In this document: piece by piece, positions 25,130-32,769 of the stretch
How positions within the stretch are numbered: the stretch's first letter is position 1
How the letters are laid out: each line of letters opens with the position of its first letter
From: Candidatus Poribacteria bacterium
GTDB taxonomy: Bacteria > Poribacteria > WGA-4E > WGA-3G
Assembly (NCBI GenBank): GCA_021295715.1
Contig: JAGWBV010000031.1
Span: forward strand, 1 to 39,880
Reading direction: 5' to 3'
DNA: 39,880 nt
Program-made: the position numbers and the translations under genes
The notes under the pieces: model-generated
Seen by the model: the letters and a program-made list of their open reading frames with translations, nothing else
What the model was told of the DNA's origin: nothing
Database searches by the model: none

Positions 25130-27109
25130 ATGGAAATAAACACAGGGAACCGAAAGCCCCGGATCCGTGCCCGTTATCCTTGTAAAAGTCTGTTCTTGCT
25201 GTTAAAGGTCTTGCTCTGCTGCGTTCTGGCATTTCGTGCTGAGGCGGAGGATGTTTACAGTCTATTTGGCAAATTGTTCTTATCTGGACGTGTCGAATAC
25301 GATTTCACGAACAGACGAAATTTCCTCGCGGAGACAGAAGAGGAACGAGTCAGGCAAGACGAGTTCGATTTCGACCGCCTCTTTCGGCGTGGCTTCCACA
25401 GCGTCATGGTGATTGAGGAGACCGCAGGCAGTGTGAAAAATATCCTGAGTCTCGGAGAGGTACCGACGACCTTCACGAAATTCACCTTCGATCAGATAGA
25501 TCTGAGTGGTGTCCGTTGGGAGGTCCGCTCTAACCGGACGGATTGGACAATCCTAATGGTCCCGGGTTTGCTTAACCGACTGAACGGGCAAGAGGGAAGT
25601 ATGGAAGGCTCCGGGATCGGCTTGCGCGAGGTCACAAAGTTCGGTAAGTCGCAGTTAGGACTTTCTTGGTACTTCCGCAAGGTACCCGTATGGGCGGTGG
25701 ATCTGGAAACCAATTTCACCAACTACGGTATAAAAGCAGAGATGGCTGTTACGCCGAAGAGCGCGCTACAAAAGAACTTGGGTTCCCGTTTCGATGCGAC
25801 GACAACAGTCCTCAAAGCCTTCCAAACTGCTGGTGATACGATCTTTCAGGCGGAAGCGTATCGTGTCGGTCCGAGGTTCGATGCCTCTCGCTCCGTCGGT
25901 GATAACGATGATCAGGACCGCTACTCTGATAACACACCGCTTGATCCTCCCTCTCTGATTATTCCTGGAGACCTTGATAAAAATAACAACGGTATCTTCG
26001 ACTACGAGGATGACATTCTGCTTTTCGACGTCGATGAGGATTTTCTGGACGAAAGCGATTTGAATAACAACGGTATCCGAGACGAGGAGGAAAACGATCA
26101 GGATCCGAATTACGAGTTCGATGTTGGGCTGCAAGGCATACGGCTTTTCATGAACCGTAAGATAAGTCGTCAGGTGAGTGTCGTTGACTTAGATCTGGGG
26201 TTACAAATTGAAGAGAATCTCAAACTCAGAAATACACCCTCCTCAACGAAAGCGTTCGCGAATCTCGTTTACCGGAAAGAACTCGCAAAGGCTTCTTCCC
26301 TCGTTTTTGAGAACGAACTCAAGTTGGTAAAAGATCGGATTCCTGACGAGACGTGGTATTTTGCTGGATTCTTAAGCAGAACGGAGGAGCAGCTGTATCG
26401 GGCGCAGCCAGAAGTCAGAAAAATGGAGAGAGATGGGGCGGTGCAATTTTTCGGTATTGATGGCGGTACCGAAGTCGAAAAACGGCGTAAGGACCCGCTG
26501 CTGATGCAGAACGACCTGATTAATACTGCTAAAATTACCTATGAATACTTGGGAATCGACCGGATGGTCACGACGGCTCGCGCCAAAATACAATACGACT
26601 ACGATTTTGAGAAAGACAATCAACATTATGAAGTCGGCATCTTCAAAACGCTGTACCGTCTGCGTCCCTCTAAATCACTGGAAATCAGTCCGATGTTTAA
26701 GTCCACTATCCGTAACGGCTTCCGAATGGCGGATGACCGGCTTGAATACCTCTCCCTAAACGCGGAAATCGACGGTAGAGATGTCTTCCGCCGGCTCCGA
26801 TTGCGCCAGATTGATCGGGCGAATGTGCGGGATATGGCTTCGGCACTTATCCTCAAGGTCGTCTACCAGTTCACGAAAACCATCAAACTCACCGGTGGTG
26901 GGCAAATTCTCCTCTTCAATGATATGCGCAAGAACGACAACGATTTTGTCCGTCAGGCATTGCTGGCTGAAATGGAAAAGAGTTTTGTCGCTTATGAGAA
27001 GCGGATGTTTCTGCATATCGGTGCCCGTTACATAGATCAACGCGCAATCGGGGATGTTAACGATCAGAACTACATGGAAATTTTTGTGCGCGTTTTTGGG
27101 AAATTTTAA
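25130..27109 (+). CDS. Putative outer-membrane beta-barrel protein with calcium-binding loops
   Basis: 659 residues. The N-terminus holds a signal peptide (KSLFLLLKVLLCCVLAFRAEA, residues 19-39). The body is rich in amphipathic strands, such as VDLDLGLQIEENLKL and AKASSLVFENELKL, and the last residue is Phe (IFVRVFGKF), the usual barrel-assembly signal. Two EF-hand-like loops, DLDKNNNGIFDYED (281-294) and DLNNNGIRDEEEND (310-323), resemble thrombospondin-type-3/dockerin calcium loops and likely form a rigid extracellular or periplasmic insert. It has no clear Shine-Dalgarno because the repeat at 25038-25120 lies directly upstream. It sits between the giant propeller and the GH29-like gene (20-base gap). 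A pore or anchor role for its neighbours is inference. Confidence 0.7.
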   Translation: MEINTGNRKPRIRARYPCKSLFLLLKVLLCCVLAFRAEAEDVYSLFGKLFLSGRVEYDFTNRRNFLAETEEERVRQDEFDFDRLFRRGFHSVMVIEETAGSVKNILSLGEVPTTFTKFTFDQIDLSGVRWEVRSNRTDWTILMVPGLLNRLNGQEGSMEGSGIGLREVTKFGKSQLGLSWYFRKVPVWAVDLETNFTNYGIKAEMAVTPKSALQKNLGSRFDATTTVLKAFQTAGDTIFQAEAYRVGPRFDASRSVGDNDDQDRYSDNTPLDPPSLIIPGDLDKNNNGIFDYEDDILLFDVDEDFLDESDLNNNGIRDEEENDQDPNYEFDVGLQGIRLFMNRKISRQVSVVDLDLGLQIEENLKLRNTPSSTKAFANLVYRKELAKASSLVFENELKLVKDRIPDETWYFAGFLSRTEEQLYRAQPEVRKMERDGAVQFFGIDGGTEVEKRRKDPLLMQNDLINTAKITYEYLGIDRMVTTARAKIQYDYDFEKDNQHYEVGIFKTLYRLRPSKSLEISPMFKSTIRNGFRMADDRLEYLSLNAEIDGRDVFRRLRLRQIDRANVRDMASALILKVVYQFTKTIKLTGGGQILLFNDMRKNDNDFVRQALLAEMEKSFVAYEKRMFLHIGARYIDQRAIGDVNDQNYMEIFVRVFGKF

Positions 27110-27129
27110 AAAATTAGGAGGTAAGTTTC

Positions 27130-29019
27130 ATGTCAAGTTCCTTTTTTGCGATTTTACTCGCTCTCAGCTGCGTAGTCTCCGTTGCCACCGCACAGGAGGA
27201 AATTATGTCTAACGAAGGTCCCACCGAGATAAACGACAAGGCATTGATCGTGAACATGGTGCGTGCAGCGGGCAGCCGTTCCGAGATTAATGTTAATCCG
27301 CTGTTGAGTCGTCAGGAAAAATCGGAATCTATTGAAGCAGATGAAGCGATTAAGAGATGGATTGACGATAACGGAGAATCGATCATCGGTACTCGCGGCG
27401 GTCCATTTGAACCTACTGATCAATATGTAACGACCTATAAGGATGGCAGAATCTACGTTCATGTGCTTTCTTGGAATGGCAAAAACAATATTACCCTCCC
27501 AGCTATTATTGATCGGGTGGTGAAGAATGCGTGGATTCTGGGAAACCCCCAAGCAGATGGCACTTCGTGGGGAATCGTGCGACAGCATCCGTGGGGACTT
27601 ATAGTTGTCGTCCCAAGGGAATATCAAAGCGGTGTTGATGACATCGTCGTCCTTGATATTGAGGGAGATCCGGCTACCCTTAAGAAGCCGCGATGGGTTG
27701 AGGCGGATCCGTCAACAGTTATCTATCTTTTGGGAGAGAATGCGAAGGTTGATGACGGTCTTGTGCACCTACAAGCACAAGATTGGATTGAAGGTTGGAA
27801 CGAAGAATCAGGTTCGATTTTATGGAAGGTGAAACTCCCGGTGTCTTCTGATTGCGAACTTGCAGTGACCTATACGGCGGATACCGATGCAATAGGCTCA
27901 GCGTTCGAGATTGTTGCAGGACAAAACAGAATCACTGGCACAGTCCACCAAACAAGCGGATGGGCAGGAGACTCGCAGAACTTTGAAAGGAGACCGCTTC
28001 CGGGAACATTGCATCTCCCGGAAGGTGAAAGCACAATTACGCTCCGTCTTATCGGAGAGGCACAATCCAAGGCAAACGTGAAAATCCATTCGCTTGAACT
28101 GATTTCACCTGCCGCGGCAAAGGTAATGATTGCCGCAAGGGAGAGGGCGCAAAAGATGCGTGCGAGTACCGATTGGTTCGTTGCGGCGAAGTACGGCGTG
28201 ATGTTCCACTGGTCGGTAACGACACAACCTTTGCGTGGACCGCAAAAACCTTATCCAGAGGCAGTGGACGCGTTTGACCTCGATGCTTTCGCTGATATGG
28301 TGCGTGAGACCGGGGCTGGCTATGTCATTTTCACGGCTGTACACGAATCGATCGAGGCGGTTATGCCGGAACGCATCTGCAAACGCGATCTGATTGGAGA
28401 AATGGCTGACAAGTTGCAAGAACGTGGCATTCCACTCATCATCTATTTCCATCACGGCGTTGGAGATCCCGAGTGGGAGGAAGCCGCTGGATTTCTAAAT
28501 CCGGACAGGTCGAGATTCTTCAAAATCGAATGCGACATTCTTACCGAGATCGGACACCGATACGGCAAAAAGATTGCAGGATACTGGTTCGATGATCGGT
28601 ATCCGATTCAACCGTTTGAGGAACTGTATAAGGCGACCAAAGTTGGGAATCCAGACCGAATTGTTTCTTGGAACAGCTGGATCCTTCCGAAAACGACTGA
28701 GTTCCAGGAATACTATGGGGGTGAGTTTGGCGGTGCTTTCGTGAATCCGCCAGCAGGTTTCTTTGCCGAAGGTGGTGCTGCAAGCGGGTTACAACCGCAC
28801 GGTATGATTTTTCTTGACGATCCATGGCAACACGGATATCCGGACACCGATATTGATCCACCTCTGTTCACCAATCAGCAGCTTATTGATTACATGCAGA
28901 CGTGTATTGCCCAGAAGCTCGTAATTACAATGAATGTGGGAATCACTCAGGATGGAAAGATCTCGCCCGCGACACTCGAACAGCTGAGAGCCTTGCGACA
29001 AGCAATCCGAGGGGAATAA
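27130..29019 (+). CDS. Secreted GH29-like (alpha-L-fucosidase family) protein with permuted domain order
   Basis: 629 residues; AGGAGG lies eight bases before the ATG. The signal peptide is 1-21. Residues 38-177 look like the segment normally found at the C-terminal end of GH29 enzymes: WIDDNGESIIGTRGGPF (77-93), the strand GRIYVHVLSWNG, and IDRVVKNAWILG. Residues 195-325 form a beta-sandwich resembling a carbohydrate-binding module. Residues 345-625 form the barrel, with KYGVMFHWS (354-362), a candidate nucleophile Asp in GYWFDDRYP (484-492), and the closing element ITMNVGITQDGKISPATLEQ (599-618). So the tail domain precedes the barrel. GH29 enzymes release fucose with retention. The canonical first-barrel HWG is HWS here, so activity is unproven. 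It follows the barrel gene by 20 bases. Confidence 0.8.
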   Translation: MSSSFFAILLALSCVVSVATAQEEIMSNEGPTEINDKALIVNMVRAAGSRSEINVNPLLSRQEKSESIEADEAIKRWIDDNGESIIGTRGGPFEPTDQYVTTYKDGRIYVHVLSWNGKNNITLPAIIDRVVKNAWILGNPQADGTSWGIVRQHPWGLIVVVPREYQSGVDDIVVLDIEGDPATLKKPRWVEADPSTVIYLLGENAKVDDGLVHLQAQDWIEGWNEESGSILWKVKLPVSSDCELAVTYTADTDAIGSAFEIVAGQNRITGTVHQTSGWAGDSQNFERRPLPGTLHLPEGESTITLRLIGEAQSKANVKIHSLELISPAAAKVMIAARERAQKMRASTDWFVAAKYGVMFHWSVTTQPLRGPQKPYPEAVDAFDLDAFADMVRETGAGYVIFTAVHESIEAVMPERICKRDLIGEMADKLQERGIPLIIYFHHGVGDPEWEEAAGFLNPDRSRFFKIECDILTEIGHRYGKKIAGYWFDDRYPIQPFEELYKATKVGNPDRIVSWNSWILPKTTEFQEYYGGEFGGAFVNPPAGFFAEGGAASGLQPHGMIFLDDPWQHGYPDTDIDPPLFTNQQLIDYMQTCIAQKLVITMNVGITQDGKISPATLEQLRALRQAIRGE

Positions 29020-29049
29020 TCAGTTAAAGGGGGAATGGATGAAGCGTGA

Positions 29050-29271
29050 ACAGCACCTAAATTTAGTAGGTCTTATCTTTACTTCCATTCAAGGGTTGTC
29101 GCTGCGTGCACCGATGGTACTATCCGCCTCGTTGATCCAGATTCAGTGGAAGTTACGGGTGAGATTCACGCGCTAAACGGTTGGACTTACTCGCTTGCTG
29201 TTCACCCAATGGATGGCAGTATTGTTGTTGGTGGGCAAAACGCACAGGTCCGGCGAATTATACCGCAGTAA
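29050..29271 (+). pseudogene. WD40-repeat gene remnant
   Basis: After a stop at 29047-29049 one frame stays open to TAA at 29269-29271. It reads ACTDGTIRLVDPDSVEVTG, then a GWTYSLAVHPMDGSIVVGG blade, ending in VRRIIPQ. This is a clear WD40 C-terminal blade pair with no start codon, signal or upstream partner. It is most likely the stump of a propeller gene removed by deletion. Confidence 0.7.
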
Positions 29272-29309
29272 CCGAAATGGGTCTAAAAAATCGGCGGATC
29301 GAACTTTCT

Positions 29310-30257
29310 CTATAATTCTGTTTGAGCACGCAGGGCTTTCAACTCCATACGAAAAGTCTGCATATCGTTGACTCTCACGGCTCCAATAGCACTAATGACA
29401 CGGTCATAAGCGACTGCTCCAGCACCTCCAACAAACAAAGAAACATGCTCTTGGAGTCCGCGCCGAATTTTTGCCAATTCACTTGCTATATGCGGATCAT
29501 CTGTAGGATAAATGATACTCAATCCAACAGCCTTTGCGGCATTTTGTACGACACACCCCACAATTTCTTCCGCTGGCAGATTGGGTCCGAGGTAAGTGAC
29601 GTGCCATCCTTCTGAAGCCGCAGTTGTTCCCGCAATTAATGCCCCGATTTCGTGAAGCTGACCCCGAGGTGTCGCAATCACTAAGTTTGGCATTGGAGCA
29701 GATATATCAAACCCTTGGTGGATATTGCCTAACAGTGTCCGAACAACCGCCGAGACAAGATGTTCGTGTGCAATCCGCAGAGTTCCTTCTCTCCACTGTT
29801 CACCAATTTCCTGCATTAACGGTACAACCAACTTTTCGAGGAAAACAGGTTGGCTAAAAGCGACTGATGCAGCGAAAAGGGTCGACTCGAGTGTTCGCGC
29901 CTCAAACTGCTTAACCGCTGTGATGCACGAAGCGATGTAAAAACGAAGGGATGTTTCTTGCGAGACATCCTCTTTCGCTATTGCAGGGGACTGCACAACC
30001 ATTCCCTCCGTTCCAACGAGTTCCAGAAGTTTCTCAATCGGTAGGTTGGCTATGTGTCCAATGCTATGCCCTCCCTCAGTCGCCAGACGCAGCAACGTGA
30101 GTCGCGATATATCCGCATCGGAATAGAGACGACGATTCGTTTCGGTTCTCAGTGGTGTGACCACATCGTATCGCTTTTCCCATGCACGAATGGTAAATTG
30201 TGTTAACCCCGTCTGGATGGCAACGGTTTTGATACCATATTTGTGTTCATCCGTCAT
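29310..30257 (-). CDS. carH: MerR-family, B12-binding transcriptional regulator (CarH/LitR type)
   Basis: 315 residues from the ATG at 30257, chosen for AAGGGA upstream; an in-frame GTG lies at 30275. Residues 7-75 form a MerR winged helix (FTIRAWEKRYDVVTP, RRLYSDADISRL). About 105-185 form the helical B12-cap domain with the light-sensor signature W155-x9-E165-H166. About 190-310 form the cobalamin-binding Rossmann domain with H202 in RGQLHEIGAL as the expected lower ligand. CarH proteins bind adenosylcobalamin, form a dark tetramer that represses carotenoid genes, and fall apart in light. Two departures: Arg follows W155 where Thermus CarH has the His used in the light state, and Gln replaces the usual acidic residue two before H202. 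It is divergent from a carotenoid operon, its expected target. Confidence 0.85.
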   Translation of the reverse strand: MTDEHKYGIKTVAIQTGLTQFTIRAWEKRYDVVTPLRTETNRRLYSDADISRLTLLRLATEGGHSIGHIANLPIEKLLELVGTEGMVVQSPAIAKEDVSQETSLRFYIASCITAVKQFEARTLESTLFAASVAFSQPVFLEKLVVPLMQEIGEQWREGTLRIAHEHLVSAVVRTLLGNIHQGFDISAPMPNLVIATPRGQLHEIGALIAGTTAASEGWHVTYLGPNLPAEEIVGCVVQNAAKAVGLSIIYPTDDPHIASELAKIRRGLQEHVSLFVGGAGAVAYDRVISAIGAVRVNDMQTFRMELKALRAQTEL

Positions 30258-30280
30258 GAATCTTTCCCTTTTCACTCAAT

Positions 30281-30332
30281 AATTGTAAACTAAATCGTAA
30301 ATGCTCACGTTTTTACATCCAAACCTACAATT
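30281..30332. promoter_or_regulatory. Four-half-site palindromic operator candidate for the CarH-like regulator
   Basis: AATTGTA (30281-30287) pairs with TACAATT (30326-30332), and GTAAA (30297-30301) pairs with TTTAC (30312-30316). Both pairs share the same dyad axis between 30306 and 30307. The GTA cores are 12 bases apart within each arm. The region begins at the predicted transcription start of the regulator gene, which would suit autorepression. Confidence 0.55.
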
Positions 30333-30333
30333 T

Positions 30334-30362
30334 AATATAACATTCTGTATATTATTTGTCAA
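30334..30362 (-). promoter_or_regulatory. Promoter of the CarH-like regulator gene
   Basis: On the - strand, TTGACA (30362-30357), a 17-base spacer and TATATT (30339-30334, five of six) are present. The start point would fall near 30327, inside the palindrome at 30281-30332. Confidence 0.75.
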
Positions 30363-30533
30363 GAATTTCATCAAAAAATTATATCTGTCAGAATATCAGA
30401 ATTAAACACTGGAAACCTCGAATTCCTTATGAATCCTCTATTATTATCGAATACTAATTGGGCAATTCTGACGCTACCGAACGACATATTTCTATACAAA
30501 ATATAGTCACAGGAAAATTGTATAAATTATTTA

Positions 30534-30574
30534 TTGACAAAATATAGACAATATGTAATAATACTGTATATAGT
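30534..30574 (+). promoter_or_regulatory. Promoter of the carotenoid operon with an overlapping palindrome
   Basis: TTGACA (30534-30539), a 17-base spacer and AATAAT (30557-30562, five of six) are present. The near-perfect palindrome ACTGTATATAGT (30563-30574) touches the -10. CTATACAAAATATAG (30492-30506) is a second palindrome upstream. The predicted leader to the idi start is about 100 bases. Confidence 0.7.
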
Positions 30575-30671
30575 GATTCATGCTCCAATTTAATCTGGAA
30601 AATCATACCAATCGCGATTAGAGAACAGATTGGTTTATGAAGCACAACCGATGAAAGGAAACAAGACATAA

Positions 30672-31211
30672 ATGATGCAAGAACATGTAACACTCGTCGA
30701 CCCGATGGGAAGAGAAATCGGCACTCAGGAAAAAATACAAGCACATCGTGATGGTAAATTACACAGTGCTTTTTCGGTTTTTGTCTTTAACGCCGTAGGC
30801 GAATTGCTGCTTCAGAGACGCGCACATACAAAGTATCACTCCGGTGGATTGTGGACGAACACCTGCTGTAGTCACCCACGCCCAGGTGAAAATCATCAGC
30901 ACGCGGCGCGGCGTCGACTCCATGAGGAAATGGGTTTCGATTGTGAACTCAAGGAGATTTTCAGCTTTATTTACCACATCCAACTCGACAATAGCTTGTT
31001 TGAGCACGAACTTGACCGTGTCTTTGTTGGGCATTATAGCGGTCAACCGATTCCGAATCCGGACGAAGTTGATGATTGGAAGTGGATGAAAATCAGCGCG
31101 TTGAAGCAGGATGTTCGGGAGAACCCCAAAAATTACACATACTGGTTCAAACTGGCGTTAGATCGCGTTGTTGAACACTCCCAAAAAATCAGTTATTGCG
31201 ATGAAACTTAG
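30672..31211 (+). CDS. idi: Isopentenyl-diphosphate delta-isomerase, type I
   Basis: 179 residues. It interconverts IPP and DMAPP, feeding isoprenoid synthesis in the cytoplasm. Type I signatures are present: TNTCCSHPRPGE (62-73), which carries the active-site Cys and metal-binding His, the Nudix-like segment ARRRLHEEMGF, and a later FEHELDRVFVGHY with the active-site Glu. Length matches the family. AAAGGA lies upstream at a long spacing; the ATG pair at 30672/30675 is preceded by AT-rich sequence. It is the first gene of the carotenoid operon, after a consensus promoter. Its last four codons overlap the start of the next gene. Confidence 0.93.
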   Translation: MMQEHVTLVDPMGREIGTQEKIQAHRDGKLHSAFSVFVFNAVGELLLQRRAHTKYHSGGLWTNTCCSHPRPGENHQHAARRRLHEEMGFDCELKEIFSFIYHIQLDNSLFEHELDRVFVGHYSGQPIPNPDEVDDWKWMKISALKQDVRENPKNYTYWFKLALDRVVEHSQKISYCDET

Positions 31212-31788
31212 CCACTGTGTTCATATAGGTTTGATATTAGCATTGATTTTCTCGTTGCGAATTGACGGTGCTCCGTCCAAGAAACCGGTAGACGAAATGC
31301 TGGAAGTCGCACGAAAGCAATTCTATGCCGCAATTGAAGACGAGAAACGGATTGAACCGACGATTGCATTGTTTAAACAAATTGGACAAGCAGAATCGAA
31401 TTACACTGGGCGCACAGAGGTCTATATTGGTTCGCTTATTGCGCTCAGAGGGAAACATGCGTTTCTTCCCCACGCCAAGCTTAAGTGGGCGCGGCGCGGT
31501 TTAGCAATCATGGATAAAGGCTTGCAGAAAAGCCCAAACGATATTGAAGCATTGTTCATTCATGGGACAACCTGTTACTATCTTCCATTCTTTTTCAGAC
31601 GCGGTGATGACGCTCAGCGAGATTTCAAGGTAATCATCAAATTGATGCCACAGCAGATGGATACCTATGACCCAGAGTTAATCGCAAATGTCGTTGCGTT
31701 CCTACTTGAACGTGCGAAACTGACGAATGATGAGAAAACATACCTCCAAGATATTGGTCGTCAGTTATCGGTCATCGGTTATCAGTAA
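31201..31788 (+). CDS. Exported TPR-like protein of unknown function in the carotenoid operon
   Basis: 195 residues from the ATG at 31201, which overlaps the end of idi and begins a good signal peptide (MKLSHCVHIGLILALIFSLR). The frame also extends upstream to 31168 inside idi. The mature part is helical and TPR-like: ALFKQIGQAESNYTGRTEVY, then KWARRGLAIMDKGLQKSPND, then a repeat-like RGDDAQRDFKVIIKLMP. TPR proteins usually mediate protein contacts; I do not recognise the specific family. The last ten residues (GRQLSVIGYQ) and the stop codon come from one arm of the dispersed CAGTCAGC-type repeat, so the natural C-terminus may have been altered. Its place between idi and the cyclase suggests a link to pigment export or membrane organisation, which is only inference. 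Confidence 0.75.
   Translation: MKLSHCVHIGLILALIFSLRIDGAPSKKPVDEMLEVARKQFYAAIEDEKRIEPTIALFKQIGQAESNYTGRTEVYIGSLIALRGKHAFLPHAKLKWARRGLAIMDKGLQKSPNDIEALFIHGTTCYYLPFFFRRGDDAQRDFKVIIKLMPQQMDTYDPELIANVVAFLLERAKLTNDEKTYLQDIGRQLSVIGYQ
31759..31788. repeat. Single arm of the dispersed repeat ending the TPR-like gene
   Basis: CGTCAGTTATCGGTCATCGG and TTATCAGTAA form one arm of the element described at 2183. It supplies the terminal residues and the stop of the TPR-like gene. Confidence 0.65.
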
Positions 31789-31821
31789 GAGGGAGTGTCG
31801 ATTATCGATGATGTGACTTGG

Positions 31822-31877
31822 TTGGAAAGATGGAAGGGAGGAAGAATCGAAGGATAGATGTCCCCTAATCTTCCAAC
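31822..31877. repeat. Small inverted repeat before the lycopene cyclase gene
   Basis: GTTGGAAAGAT (31822-31832) and ATCTTCCAAC (31868-31877) are inverted copies with one extra A, flanking a purine-rich core. It ends 16 bases before the cyclase start, and no clear ribosome-binding site follows. Confidence 0.6.
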
Positions 31878-31893
31878 TTTTAACTCTTAAAAA

Positions 31894-32586
31894 ATGAAAT
31901 TCGAGTATCTTCTGTTTAATCTCATTGTCGCTGTTGGACCAGTAGTATCGCAATTCAATCGCCAGATTAAGCATTTATCACAGTGGCGACTGAAATTGAT
32001 CACAAATGGAATCGTCATGATTCCATATATCGTATGGGATGTGCTGGTCACAGGATCGCATTGGCATTTCAATAAAGCGTATACGCTTGACTTCCGGTTG
32101 TTAGGGCTGCCGATTGGAGAGTGGCTCTTTTTCATTACAGTTCCGTTTGGATGCTTGTTAGTATGGGAAACATTGTCGGATGCAAAACTATCAACGCCAT
32201 TGAGATCCCTTCGGTATATCAGAACAGTTTTATACGCTGCCCTACCGATCGGCGTATGGGCTTTCAGCACAGGCAAGCAATACACTGGACTGGTGCTGTG
32301 CTGTTTTGGAATCGTTGGAGTAGTGGATACATGGTTAGGAACTGGCGTGCTACTGCAATCGAAAACCTATATCTACTTAGCAATTGTTTCAGTTTTGATT
32401 TTGATATTCAACAGTTATCTCACAGCGCGACCTGTGGTTTTATATGGTGAGGCGTATCAGATGGGTTACCGAATTTTGACGATTCCCGTTGAAGATTTCG
32501 GATATGGATTCACGTTGATGCTTTTTAACGCGATGCTCTACGAAAAAATTTTTAATTTTACCTTGCGGAGAAACAACGGGCGTTAG
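31894..32586 (+). CDS. crtYcd: Fused two-domain lycopene cyclase (CrtYc-CrtYd type)
   Basis: 230 residues, mostly hydrophobic, with about seven membrane segments, matching the fused form of the heterodimeric lycopene cyclase found in archaea, Bacteroidetes-like and other bacteria. The first domain ends with LPIGEWLFFITVPFGCLLVW (72-91). The second ends with the canonical TIPVEDFGYGF (196-206) followed by LMLFNAMLYE. The enzyme closes psi ends of lycopene into beta rings in the membrane. The first motif has PIGE where PIEE is usual, so one acidic residue is lost in the N-terminal half. Given the cruF-type gene downstream, a monocyclic product (gamma-carotene) is expected. The ribosome-binding site is weak. 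Confidence 0.88.
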   Translation: MKFEYLLFNLIVAVGPVVSQFNRQIKHLSQWRLKLITNGIVMIPYIVWDVLVTGSHWHFNKAYTLDFRLLGLPIGEWLFFITVPFGCLLVWETLSDAKLSTPLRSLRYIRTVLYAALPIGVWAFSTGKQYTGLVLCCFGIVGVVDTWLGTGVLLQSKTYIYLAIVSVLILIFNSYLTARPVVLYGEAYQMGYRILTIPVEDFGYGFTLMLFNAMLYEKIFNFTLRRNNGR

Positions 32587-32634
32587 GACTGTTGCGTGCG
32601 TTTCTCAAATCTGAAGAAACACCCCAGCAAAAAC

Positions 32635-32766
32635 CCTGCGCCGATGTTGCAGGCTGCTATCTTGGGTAAATTAAAGCGCGTAGCCCGTAATGTAACGGAG
32701 GACGGTTTTACGTCGAGGCGCGTTATTTACTTAACCGCCCTGAACGAACCGATAGGAATAATTAAA
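32635..32766 (-). repeat. Dispersed CCTGC-palindrome element, copy A (inverted)
   Basis: CCTGCGCCGATGTTGCAGGC (32635-32654) is the reverse complement, with one mismatch, of the core in copies B and C. Also, AACGAACCGATAGGAATAAT plus TAAAA (32743-32766) matches the end of copy B. The stretch lies between the cyclase and crtD-like genes. Confidence 0.6.
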
Positions 32767-32769
32767 AAT

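Noticed and set aside
30363-30671. Possible cobalamin riboswitch upstream of idi
   Set aside because: I looked for the B12-box and a long structured GC-containing leader. The region is strongly AT-rich with only short palindromes, so regulation by the B12-binding protein is the better reading.
32596-32769. N-terminal extension of the CrtD-like frame
   Set aside because: The sequence is a copy of the dispersed CCTGC element, and the FAD-binding N-terminus begins at the ATG at 32770.
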